Assembly: GCA_900540545.1 (NCBI GenBank)
Contig: UQGJ01000006.1
Location: 62,001-126,000 of the forward strand
DNA from: an uncultured Eubacteriales bacterium
Lineage (GTDB): Bacteria; Bacillota; Clostridia; Oscillospirales; Oscillospiraceae
Length of the DNA stretch: 64,000 nt
Reading direction: 5' to 3'
Position 1 is the first letter of the stretch, and each line of letters starts with the position of its first letter. Position numbers and translations under genes: made by a program. Shown here one piece after another: positions 55,234 to 63,186 of this stretch. The notes under the pieces are model-generated. The model did no database searches. It saw only the letters and a program-made list of their open reading frames with translations, and was not told the DNA's origin.

Positions 55234-56121
55234 TCACACTTTCTCGGTCATGGGCCGGCCCAGAAGCCCAGTGGGCTTGACCAGCAGGACCACGATGAGG
55301 ATGGCGAACACCACGCCGTCCTTCCACACGGACAGGCCCACGGCGGAGACCAGGGCCTCGGCCAGGCCGATGACGAAGCCGCCGATCATGGCGCCGGGGA
55401 TGGATCCGATGCCGCCCACCACGGCGGCCACGAAGGCCTTGAGGCCCAGCATGGAGCCCATGGTGGGGCTGGCCTGGGGATAGGCACATAAGTAGAGGAT
55501 GGAGGCGATGCCGGCCAGGGCCGAGCCCATGGCGAAGGTGAAGGAGATGGTCTTGTTCAGGCTGATGCCCATGAGCTGGGCGGCCCCCATGTCCTCGCTG
55601 ACCGCCCGCATGGCCTTGCCCATCTTGGTCTTTTGGACCAGGAAGGTGAGGGCGGCCATACAAATCACCGACACCACGATGGTCAGCAGGGCGGGGAAGC
55701 TGATGGTGACGCCCCCCAGCACGAGGCTGGGGCCGGTCACCAGGGCGGGCATGGTCTGGGCGCCCGCGCCGAAAATCAACTGGAAGCCGTTCTCCAGCAG
55801 GAAGGAGATGCCGATGGCGGTGATGAGCAGGCTCAGCCGGGGGGCCGAGCGCAGGGGGGTGTAGGCCACCTTTTCAATGACGACGCCCAGCACCGTACTG
55901 GCCAGCACGGCCACCAGGATGGCTACCAGGGGGTGGAGGTGGAAATTGACCATGCTCATCCAGGCCACATAGGCCCCCACCATGATGATGTCGCCGTGGG
56001 CGAAGTTCAGCAGGAGGATGATGCCGTAGACCATGGAGTAGCCCAGGGCCACCAGGGCGTAGATGCTGCCCGACTGCAGGCCGTTGACGACCTGTGTGAC
56101 GATGGTGGAGAGAGTGGACAT
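55234..56121 (-). CDS. livH: Branched-chain amino-acid ABC transporter permease LivH
   Basis: 295 residues. N-terminus L-Q-S-G-S-I-Y-A-L-V-A-L-G-Y-S-M-V-Y-G-I is the LivH signature, with N-F-A-H-G-D-I-I-M-V-G-A-Y. Internal A-V-V-G-G-I-G-S-I-P-G-A-M is the family's contact loop. The ATG at 56121 follows AAAGGA at ten bases on the minus strand; a longer frame to 56301 crosses the upstream hairpin and has no RBS. Confidence 0.95.
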   Translation of the reverse strand: MSTLSTIVTQVVNGLQSGSIYALVALGYSMVYGIILLLNFAHGDIIMVGAYVAWMSMVNFHLHPLVAILVAVLASTVLGVVIEKVAYTPLRSAPRLSLLITAIGISFLLENGFQLIFGAGAQTMPALVTGPSLVLGGVTISFPALLTIVVSVICMAALTFLVQKTKMGKAMRAVSEDMGAAQLMGISLNKTISFTFAMGSALAGIASILYLCAYPQASPTMGSMLGLKAFVAAVVGGIGSIPGAMIGGFVIGLAEALVSAVGLSVWKDGVVFAILIVVLLVKPTGLLGRPMTEKV

Positions 56122-56270
56122 ACCGTCACGTCCTTTCTGTCTGTGGGATGGGGGAGCGGCCCGCCGAAGGCGGCGGGCTCCACACGGGTCCGGTTTCACG
56201 AACCACTTCTGTGGGGGCCGCCGCCCTCGGCAGCCCAAATCATTTTGGACCGCGGGGGAAAACAGACCAT

Positions 56271-56297
56271 GCGGGGAGGAAGCGGCTTCCTCCCCGC
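56271..56297 (-). terminator. Hairpin between livK and livH (partial terminator)
   Basis: A 12-bp perfect stem (56271-56282 with 56286-56297, loop CGG) lies 26 bases past the stop of the binding-protein gene, read on the minus strand, followed by a T-containing stretch (TCTGTTTTCC). Likely reduces readthrough so that the binding protein exceeds the permease. Confidence 0.65.
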
Positions 56298-56322
56298 ACA
56301 CTCGGTCTGATGTACGTTTGGC

Positions 56323-57555
56323 TTAGAACAGCTCGGTAAAGACCTCTTCCCCGCCCTCCAGCTTCATCATGGCGGCGGACTTGATGGGGTTGTTGTACTC
56401 GTCGAACTCGTAGGAGCCTGTGATGCCCTCCAGGCCCTTGGTGGCCTTCATGGCGTCGATGACGGCCTGCTTATATTCGTCGCTGCCCTGCTCCAGGCCG
56501 GCGGCCTCGGCGGCCTTCAGGCCCTCGCAGAGGATCATGGCGGCATCGTAACCCAGGGGGGCGAACATGCTGGGGACCTTCTCGCTGTATGCGGCCTGAT
56601 AGTCGGCCTCGAACTGGGCCACGCCCTCGGTGCCGGCGGCATAGCCGGAGCAGTAGACGGCGCCCTCAAGGTCGGCCGCGCTGGCGTACTTGGCCACGCC
56701 GCCCCAGCCGTCGCCGCCCAGGAAGGTGCCGGTGACGCCCACCTGGCGGGCCTGGGTAACGATCATGCCGTCGTCCTCATAGTAGTTGGGGCAGAAGATC
56801 ACGTCGGGGTTCTTGCTGGCGATGTTGGTCATCTGGGCCTTGAAGTCCACGTCGCCCTCGGCGTAGCCCTCCTGGCTGGTCACGGTGATGCCCAGCTCGC
56901 CGCACTTGGCCACGAAGGCGTTCTTCAGCCCCTCGGAGTAGTCCTCGCCGGTCTTGAAGATGACGGCGGCGGTGGTGGCGCCCAGCTTCTCGCTGGCGTA
57001 CTGGGCCATCTTCTCGCCCTGGAAGGGGTCGATGAAGCAGGAGCGGAACACGTTGGTGCGGATGCCGTCCTCCGGCTTCTCCGGGTCCAGCAGCGTGACG
57101 CCGGCCGCGGTGGCGGAGGCGGTGATCTGAGGCATGTTGATGGCGTAGGACTCGTCAGCCACGGCGATGGTGGGGCCGGTGAGCACGGAGCCGATAAGGG
57201 CGGTGACGCCGTCATCCACCAGGCGGTTGAAGGCGGTGACGGCCTCGGTGGCGTCGCCCTTCTCGTCGTAGGGAATGACCTTGACGGTCTTGCCGTTGAC
57301 GCCGCCGTTGGCGTTGAGCTGCTCGATGTAGAGCATGGCGCCGTTCTTGACGGCGTTGCCGTACTGGGCGTTGTCACCGGAGGTGTTGGCCAGCAGGCCG
57401 ATGACGATCTCGCCGCCGGCGGCGGTGGAGCCGCTGTCGGGGTTGGGGGTGGTGGAGCTGCCGCCCTTGTCATCGCCGCTGCCGGCGCAGCCGGAGAGCA
57501 GGCTGAAACTGAGCGCGCCGGCCATCATGAGAGCAAGAACACGATTTCTTTTCAT
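56323..57555 (-). CDS. livK: Branched-chain amino-acid binding lipoprotein (LivK/LivJ type)
   Basis: 410 residues. Lipoprotein signal: M-K-R-N-R-V-L-A-L-M-M-A-G-A-L-S-F-S-L-L-S-G-C, the lipobox Cys at 23, then a Gly/Ser-rich tether. The periplasmic-binding type 1 fold starts I-V-I-G-L-L-A-N-T-S-G-D and continues with typical F-N-R-L-V-D-D-G-V-T-A-L-I-G and G-L-E-G-I-T-G-S-Y-E-F-D. ATG 57555 is used because AAAGGA lies 12 bases upstream; GTG 57564 is too near. First gene of the operon, with its own promoter. Confidence 0.93.
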   Translation of the reverse strand: MKRNRVLALMMAGALSFSLLSGCAGSGDDKGGSSTTPNPDSGSTAAGGEIVIGLLANTSGDNAQYGNAVKNGAMLYIEQLNANGGVNGKTVKVIPYDEKGDATEAVTAFNRLVDDGVTALIGSVLTGPTIAVADESYAINMPQITASATAAGVTLLDPEKPEDGIRTNVFRSCFIDPFQGEKMAQYASEKLGATTAAVIFKTGEDYSEGLKNAFVAKCGELGITVTSQEGYAEGDVDFKAQMTNIASKNPDVIFCPNYYEDDGMIVTQARQVGVTGTFLGGDGWGGVAKYASAADLEGAVYCSGYAAGTEGVAQFEADYQAAYSEKVPSMFAPLGYDAAMILCEGLKAAEAAGLEQGSDEYKQAVIDAMKATKGLEGITGSYEFDEYNNPIKSAAMMKLEGGEEVFTELF

Positions 57556-57586
57556 TGTAGTCACCTATCCTTTCAGGTTGTTGACA

Positions 57587-57616
57587 ATTATACGCTCTCC
57601 ATTCATAATGTGTCAA
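57587..57616 (-). promoter_or_regulatory. Promoter of the liv operon
   Basis: Minus-strand TTGACA (57616-57611), 18-base spacer, TATAAT (57592-57587), 32 bases upstream of the start. Both hexamers are perfect. The spacer carries a T-T-A-T-G run; no operator was recognised. Confidence 0.88.
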
Positions 57617-57680
57617 CCGTCGTTTTTGCCAATCTGTATTCTGCCGTATCGTGCTTTATAGACAGAATACACAATTCTGT

Positions 57681-58418
57681 TCACAGGACGAAGCCACCGT
57701 CCACCCCCAGGACCTGCCCGGTGAGGAACCCGGCGGTGGGAGAGGCCAGGAACAGCACGGCCCCGGCCACCTCCTCCGGGGTCCCCAGGCGGCCCAAGGG
57801 GGTCTCCGCCGCCAGGGCGGCGCGGTCCTCTGGGGAGAGGCGGGCGTTCATTTCAGTGTCGATGACGCCGGGGCAGACGCAGTTGACGGCGATGCCGGAG
57901 GGCCCAAGCTCCTGGGCCAGCGCCTTTGTCAGCCCGATGACCCCGGCCTTGGCCGCCGAGTAGGCCGCCTCGCAGGAGGCCCCGCAGCGCCCCCACATGG
58001 AGGACACCGTGATGATTTTTCCGCACTTGCGCCCCACCATATGGCGGTAGACCGCCCGGCAGCAATAGAGGACCCCGTCCAGGTCGGTCCCCCGCAGGCG
58101 GGCCCAGTCCTGGTCCGTCATATCGCAGAGAAGTCCCGTCCAGGCCACCCCGGCGTTGCATACCAGAATGTCAAGTTGACAAAAATTATCCAACACATTG
58201 TCAACCATATTCTTGACCTGGTCCGGGTCGGCCACATCGGCCTGGACGGTCATGGTCCGGCCGCCGTACCGGGCCAGCTCCGCCGCCAAGTCTTCCGCCG
58301 CCGCCCGGGCGGTGTGGTAGTGGATGGCCACGTCATAGCCCGCGGCGGCGAAGGCCCGGGCCGTGGCCGCGCCGATGCCGCGGCTGGCGCCGGTGATGAG
58401 GGCGGTTTTTCGTTCCAT
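57681..58418 (-). CDS. FabG-like short-chain dehydrogenase/reductase
   Basis: 245 residues. T-G-A-S-R-G-I-G (9-16) NADP(H)-binding loop, N-A-G near 88, Ser-Tyr-Lys triad with S-S-M-W-G, and Y-S-A-A-K near 150, and the C-terminal G-G-F-V-L. R in the T-G-A-S-R-G-I-G loop suggests NADPH. Closest class is 3-oxoacyl-ACP reductase, but an isolated gene may act on another 3-oxo compound. GAGGAA precedes the ATG on the minus strand. It stands alone, downstream of element C and upstream of livK, both on the minus strand. Confidence 0.87.
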   Translation of the reverse strand: MERKTALITGASRGIGAATARAFAAAGYDVAIHYHTARAAAEDLAAELARYGGRTMTVQADVADPDQVKNMVDNVLDNFCQLDILVCNAGVAWTGLLCDMTDQDWARLRGTDLDGVLYCCRAVYRHMVGRKCGKIITVSSMWGRCGASCEAAYSAAKAGVIGLTKALAQELGPSGIAVNCVCPGVIDTEMNARLSPEDRAALAAETPLGRLGTPEEVAGAVLFLASPTAGFLTGQVLGVDGGFVL

Positions 58419-58819
58419 GGTGGTTCCTCGCTTTCTGTTTGGGGGGACGGGCAGGGGCGGGCCCTGCCTGGGGCGTTCCTTTCTCGTTTGAGAAAGGAAC
58501 CGAAAGAAAACCAGGGGGCGGCTACGGGCATTTTTAATGCCCTACCCGCCGCCCCCTGGACCCCGGGGACGGCCGGGCGGCGGTACGGGTTATGATGGTT
58601 GGCAAGACTTGCAAGCTGTTGCAGCTCGTATCGGTCTGGCGCTGGAATGACTTCGGCTGCCGCCCCTCGGCATATCACCCGGCAAAACTTGATAGTAGTT
58701 GCGTTTTACTCGGTGCAAACAAGCCGCCAGTGGTTAAAGCGTGTTTGAATTGGCCTTTTGCCCATTGGGAGTCTGTACGGGCCGCCCCGTGGGCATCATT
58801 CTCAATTCATTGTCGGCTC
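58419..58819. repeat. 401-base gene-free interval with element C, copy 2
   Basis: 58456-58566 is a second copy of element C (GTTCCTTTCTC/GAGAAAGGAAC hairpin, CCAGGGGG ... CCCCCTGG, and a GGGCATTTTTAATGCCC hairpin inside). It has the same orientation as 51957-52070. The rest (58567-58819) is moderately AT-richer without a recognisable gene. Confidence 0.65.
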
Positions 58820-61093
58820 TCAATGCCTCCCCCGCACGTAGCGGAACACCCACCGTTTCCACTTGGGCAGGGCGGACTCCACCCGGGCCGCCTCACGGCG
58901 GTATAAGCGGGCGGCCTCGTCCCGCTCGGACGGGGTCAGGATATGCTGGCTGAACCGGGCCTTCTCCGCCAATTCTCTCAGGCGGCCGTCCTCCCGGCCG
59001 CCCCAGGGGGCCAGCGCACGGAGGCGGCCGTAGAAATACAGGGCCGCCCGGTTGGCATCATCGCTTGCGGCATACCGGCGCTCCCGGCGTCCGGCCCACC
59101 ACAGGTGCAGGCACAGCAGCGCCGCCAGCCCCAGGACCCCCAGGGGGACCCACAGCCAGCCCCAGCCAGCCCCGTCCTCCGTCTGCCCGGTCCCGCCCTG
59201 GGGGGCCGGACTGGGGGTGGGGGCGGCGCTGGGCGACGCACTCTCCTGGGCCGGGGTAGGCGTGGGGGTGGGGGCGGGGGGCTCCACCTCCATATCGAGG
59301 GTCACGTCCCCGCCGGGGATCAGCTCCCCGCTGCGGTAGCCGGGGGTCACGTCCACGGGATACCAGCCGTAGCCGTCCAGATAGATCTCCACCCAGGCGT
59401 GGGCGGCGGAGTCGGGCACCTGGACCCGGCCCGAGGCGGGCACGTTGGTGACGAACCCGCTGACATACCGGGCGGGCACCCCCATGGCCCGGAACAGCAG
59501 GGTCCCGGCGCTGGCGTAGTGCATACAGTAACCCCGGTGGCTCTCATCGAGGAAGTAGCGGACGAAGTCCTCCCCCTCCGGGGTATAGGGGGTCTCGGCA
59601 TCGTAGACCGTCTCGTGGTCCAGCGTCCGGGCCACCACCTCGGCCAGACCCACCGGGTCCATGGTCTGTCCCCGGTACCGGCCCAGCTGCACCAAATCCC
59701 GCCAGACCGGGTCCAGCCCCGCCACGAAGCCCTCCGGCACATCCAGATAGTGCTCGTAGGCAAAGGCCCGGTAGGTCAGCTCCGACAGGGCGGCGGACTG
59801 GTCCAGAGTCCGCAGGCTGCCCGGCTGGGCGTCCGTTCGGTAGCGCAATGTGTGCCGCCACACCCCCATGTCCCGGGCCAGATAGGCGTCGTGGACAAAA
59901 CTGCCCCCCGCCAGCCCCTCCGGCTCTGTGACCAGTTGATAGGGAAAATAGATACACCCGCCCGGGGCTCCGGCGTTCCAAATCTGGAAGGTGTGCACCG
60001 TATCCTCCGCCGTCCCGCCGTTGGCGTTGAACTCCTGGATGGAGACGGGCTCGTTCCAGCTGCGGCCGTTCTCCAAATGGGATGCGAAGTTGAAGGGGGA
60101 GACCTCCATCCCCGCCAAATCGTCGTATAGCTTCTCGTCCAGGGGCTGCCAGCTCTGCCCGTCGTAGACGGCGGCGGAGTGGCCCCGGAGGTAGAGGGTC
60201 CCCGGCGCGGCCTGCTCCACCCGGAGGGCCATGCGGTTGTTGAAGCGTCGGGGCCCGGCGGCGGCCAGATTCACCGTCCCGGTGGAGCCGGAGACGCTCA
60301 GACCCGGCCCGTCCAGCAGGCCGCCCTCCAGATTGAACCGGGCCAGCTGGTCCAGCAGCGCCCCCCGGGCCTCCCCGGCCCACTGAGGCTGCCGGTAGCC
60401 CTCCTGGGGCAGGACCGCCGTGAGCAGGGCCAACAGCAGGGCGGAGGTGGGCAGGGCCAGCAGGGTGAGCCTTGCGCTCCCCGCCGGGTCCTGCCGGGCG
60501 CACAGGCCGGTGAGCAGCAGGGTGCACCAGCAGGCCGCCAGCACCATCAGGGGCAGCCAGTCCGGGGCCCGGGTCACCATCAGGATGGGCACCAGGGGCG
60601 GGAAGGTGACGCAAAAGACCGGCAGCAGGCGGCGGGCCCGGACCACGCCCCAGCCCGCCAGCAGGCCTAGGGCCGCCGTGGCCGCCATGAGCCACAGGGC
60701 GGTGACGCTTTGCCACATGCCGTCGGTAAGCTGGGCCAGGGGGTAGATGTGTCCGATGCTGGACACCACGTCGGCCAGACTGTTGATAAAAGAGCAGTAG
60801 ACCGACACGCCCCCCAGCCACAGCCCATCCCACAGCCACCACAGGCCGAAGGCGTACCCCGCCCCCAACAGCAGCAGGGGGACCCACCGCCGCCGGGGCA
60901 GGGAGAACACGGTCAGAAAGACCGCCGCCACCACGCCGCACCAGAGGAGCATGGCCGGAACGTCGGTCCCGATGTGATAGGCGGTGGTGAAGGAGAAGAG
61001 GGTCCCGGCCAGGGTCAGGAAGAGCAGCAGCCCGTCCCCCAGCACCATCAGCGGCCCACGCTTCTCGGGCCGGACTCTGGGATGCCGTCTCAT
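58820..61093 (-). CDS. TgpA-like membrane transglutaminase
   Basis: 757 residues. Six or so N-terminal helices (about 15-240), an external domain, then a transglutaminase-like core with catalytic Cys in H-R-G-Y-C-M-H-Y-A-S-A (about 527), His in S-A-A-H-A-W-V-E-I-Y (about 568) and Asp in V-D-V-T-P-G (about 585). A Pro/Thr linker (P-T-P-T-P-T-P-A-Q-E) and another helix (about 660-680) precede a cytosolic C-terminal part. The layout is that of TgpA-type proteins, which are usually encoded with a MoxR ATPase and a DUF58 protein, exactly as here. Its ATG overlaps the DUF58 stop by four bases. Substrate unknown. Confidence 0.9.
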   Translation of the reverse strand: MRRHPRVRPEKRGPLMVLGDGLLLFLTLAGTLFSFTTAYHIGTDVPAMLLWCGVVAAVFLTVFSLPRRRWVPLLLLGAGYAFGLWWLWDGLWLGGVSVYCSFINSLADVVSSIGHIYPLAQLTDGMWQSVTALWLMAATAALGLLAGWGVVRARRLLPVFCVTFPPLVPILMVTRAPDWLPLMVLAACWCTLLLTGLCARQDPAGSARLTLLALPTSALLLALLTAVLPQEGYRQPQWAGEARGALLDQLARFNLEGGLLDGPGLSVSGSTGTVNLAAAGPRRFNNRMALRVEQAAPGTLYLRGHSAAVYDGQSWQPLDEKLYDDLAGMEVSPFNFASHLENGRSWNEPVSIQEFNANGGTAEDTVHTFQIWNAGAPGGCIYFPYQLVTEPEGLAGGSFVHDAYLARDMGVWRHTLRYRTDAQPGSLRTLDQSAALSELTYRAFAYEHYLDVPEGFVAGLDPVWRDLVQLGRYRGQTMDPVGLAEVVARTLDHETVYDAETPYTPEGEDFVRYFLDESHRGYCMHYASAGTLLFRAMGVPARYVSGFVTNVPASGRVQVPDSAAHAWVEIYLDGYGWYPVDVTPGYRSGELIPGGDVTLDMEVEPPAPTPTPTPAQESASPSAAPTPSPAPQGGTGQTEDGAGWGWLWVPLGVLGLAALLCLHLWWAGRRERRYAASDDANRAALYFYGRLRALAPWGGREDGRLRELAEKARFSQHILTPSERDEAARLYRREAARVESALPKWKRWVFRYVRGRH

Positions 61094-62094
61094 GACGCCG
61101 CCCCCTCTCCCCCGGTGACGTGGAAGTGGCGGAGGGCGCCCTCCCGCCCCGGCACCCGGATGGGGGCGTCCAGCACGGACCGCCCGGAGGCCGGGCCGGG
61201 GTCGGACAGGGCCGCCCGCAGGCAGGCCGACAGCCCAGTCTCGTCAGAGACCGGGCAGCTCCGCACCTTGCCGGAGACCGGCTCCGCCCACTGGACCACG
61301 TGGGGCCGGTCCCGCTCCAGCAGGGCCAGGGACAGGCCCGCCAGCCGGTCCAGGGTGGCGTCCAGGCCGTCGGCCGTCCCGAAGTGGTCAAAGGTGAGGA
61401 CCAGGACGGGCCGGTGGGGCTCCAGAGTCTCCCGGACCACCAAATCGTCCTTTTTGGAGGAGAGCTTCCAGTGGATGGAGCGCATGGAATCCCCCGGCCG
61501 GTAGGGCCGCAGGTCGTAGTCCTCCCCCGGCCCGCCGCCGGGGCGGGGCTTCAGCGTGGTCCCCTCCTGGGCCGTGTCCTGGGGCAGGACAAGTTCCGCC
61601 CCCGCCGCCGGGACGGGCAGCACGAACCACTCCGCCGCCGGCGGAGCGGGGCGGCGGAGGGCGAACAGGCCCAGGCAGTCCACCACCCGCACCTGGGTCA
61701 CCCGGCACTCCAGGGCCCCGCAGTGGGCGGTGTCCGCCGGCTCCTCCACCAGCACCCCCCGGGAGCCCCCGGCCAGCACCACCCGGCGCCGGGACGCCGC
61801 CCCGGTGAGGCGGTTCACGGTCTCCATGCGCAGGGTGCACCGGGCGAAGGGCAGATGGGCGCCCCCTGCCACCGTCACCCGCCACCGGGCCTGTCCACCC
61901 CGCTCCACCCCGTCCCCGTGGGGGCGGACCTCCACCCGGCACCCCAGCAGGGCGGGCAGGCTCACCAGCAGGGACAGCAGGGGCAGGCACAGGCACAGCA
62001 CCAGGGTGAACCAGGCCAGAAACCCGGTATAGTTGATGACAAACAGGACCGCCAGGGCCAGGGCAATCCCGTAGCCGATCCTTCGGCCGGCCAC
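61090..62094 (-). CDS. DUF58-domain protein
   Basis: 334 residues. Two N-terminal helices (about 8-48), a beta-type middle domain, then the DUF58 signature R-P-Y-R-P-G-D-S-M-R-S-I-H-W-K-L-S-S-K-K-D-D-L near 200. C-terminal vWA-like part L-V-L-T-F-D-H-F. Start is GTG (62094) with GGAG about eight bases upstream, three bases past the MoxR stop. DUF58 proteins are predicted to be clients or adaptors of MoxR ATPases. Confidence 0.92.
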   Translation of the reverse strand: MAGRRIGYGIALALAVLFVINYTGFLAWFTLVLCLCLPLLSLLVSLPALLGCRVEVRPHGDGVERGGQARWRVTVAGGAHLPFARCTLRMETVNRLTGAASRRRVVLAGGSRGVLVEEPADTAHCGALECRVTQVRVVDCLGLFALRRPAPPAAEWFVLPVPAAGAELVLPQDTAQEGTTLKPRPGGGPGEDYDLRPYRPGDSMRSIHWKLSSKKDDLVVRETLEPHRPVLVLTFDHFGTADGLDATLDRLAGLSLALLERDRPHVVQWAEPVSGKVRSCPVSDETGLSACLRAALSDPGPASGRSVLDAPIRVPGREGALRHFHVTGGEGAAS

Positions 62095-62097
62095 GGC

Positions 62098-63036
62098 TTA
62101 CTCCAGCCGGGGCGGCTTCACGCTGTGGAGGATAGTCCCCAGCGGGTCCGCCTTGCCGCCCTCCGCCCCCTCGGCCCGGGGGGAGAGGAGGAGCCGGTGT
62201 TCCACCGTGTGCCGGAACACCTGCTGGATGTCGTTGGGGACCACGTAGTCCCGGCCCAGCACGTAGGCCATGGCCCGGCCCATGGCGGCCACGGCCAGGG
62301 TGGCCCTGGGGCTGGCCCCCTGGGCGATCAGGGGGTCGGTCCGGGTGGCGTTCACCAGCCGGACGATGTAGTCCCCCACCTCGTCGGAGAGGTAGACCCG
62401 GTCCACGGCGGAGCGGAGGGCCTCCAGGCCCTGGCGGTCCACCACCTGGCGGACGCCGCCCCCGTTCTCCCCCCGCTGCTTGCGGCGCAGCAGCTCCAGC
62501 TCGTGGTCGGGGGCGGGGTAGCCGATGGAGAGGCGGACCATGAAGCGGTCCATCTGGGAGTCGGGCAGCAGTTGGGTCCCCGACGCCCCCGCCGGGTTCT
62601 GGGTGGCGATGACCAAAAAGGGCTGGGGTACTGGGTGGGCCACCCCGTCCACCGTCACCTGCCCCTCCTCCATGGCCTCCAGCAGGGCCGACTGGGTCCG
62701 GCTGGTGGCCCGGTTCAGCTCGTCGGCCAAAAACAGGTTACATAATACCGCCCCCGGCTGGTACTCCATGGCGCCGGTGGCCTTGTTCCAGATGGAAAAG
62801 CCGGTGATGTCCGAGGGCATCACGTCGGGGGTGAACTGCACCCGGTTATAGTCCAGCCCCAGGGCCTTGGAAAAGGCCAGGGCCATGGTGGTCTTGCCCA
62901 CGCCGGGGATGTCCTCCAGCAGGATATGTCCCCGGGCCAGAATGGCCAGAAGCACCTCCACCAGCACCCCGTCCTTGCCCACCACGGCCTTTTTCACCTC
63001 GGCAATGACGCCGGCGCATACATTTTTCTCACTCAT
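62098..63036 (-). CDS. MoxR-family AAA+ ATPase
   Basis: 312 residues. Walker A D-I-P-G-V-G-K-T-T (about 42-50), Walker B L-F-L-A-D-E-L-N-R-A (near 105), sensor A-T-Q-N-P and the C-terminal S-P-R-A-T-L-A lid motif. MoxR ATPases act as chaperones for DUF58/vWA partners and envelope proteins. ATG 63036 is chosen because GGAGGG is ten bases upstream on the minus strand; an extension to 63087 lacks an RBS. First gene of the three-gene operon. Confidence 0.94.
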   Translation of the reverse strand: MSEKNVCAGVIAEVKKAVVGKDGVLVEVLLAILARGHILLEDIPGVGKTTMALAFSKALGLDYNRVQFTPDVMPSDITGFSIWNKATGAMEYQPGAVLCNLFLADELNRATSRTQSALLEAMEEGQVTVDGVAHPVPQPFLVIATQNPAGASGTQLLPDSQMDRFMVRLSIGYPAPDHELELLRRKQRGENGGGVRQVVDRQGLEALRSAVDRVYLSDEVGDYIVRLVNATRTDPLIAQGASPRATLAVAAMGRAMAYVLGRDYVVPNDIQQVFRHTVEHRLLLSPRAEGAEGGKADPLGTILHSVKPPRLE

Positions 63037-63077
63037 GTCTGACCAACCCTCCCGGTCCTGTTGTGTGATTCCCATCC

Positions 63078-63106
63078 ATTTTAACATGCTTTCCCCCCTG
63101 GGACAA
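63078..63106 (-). promoter_or_regulatory. Promoter of the MoxR operon
   Basis: Minus-strand TTGTCC (63106-63101), 17-base spacer, TAAAAT (63083-63078), 42 bases upstream of the ATG. Divergent to the promoter at 63122. Confidence 0.75.
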
Positions 63107-63121
63107 GGCCGGTAACCAGTA

Positions 63122-63150
63122 TTTACAAGCCGTTTGGAAAGGCATATACT
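63122..63150 (+). promoter_or_regulatory. Promoter of the last, divergent gene
   Basis: TTTACA (63122-63127), 17-base spacer, TATACT (63145-63150), 37 bases before the ATG at 63187. Confidence 0.7.
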
Positions 63151-63186
63151 GGACCTGAATCAAAAATGACAGCGAGGTGCACGGCC

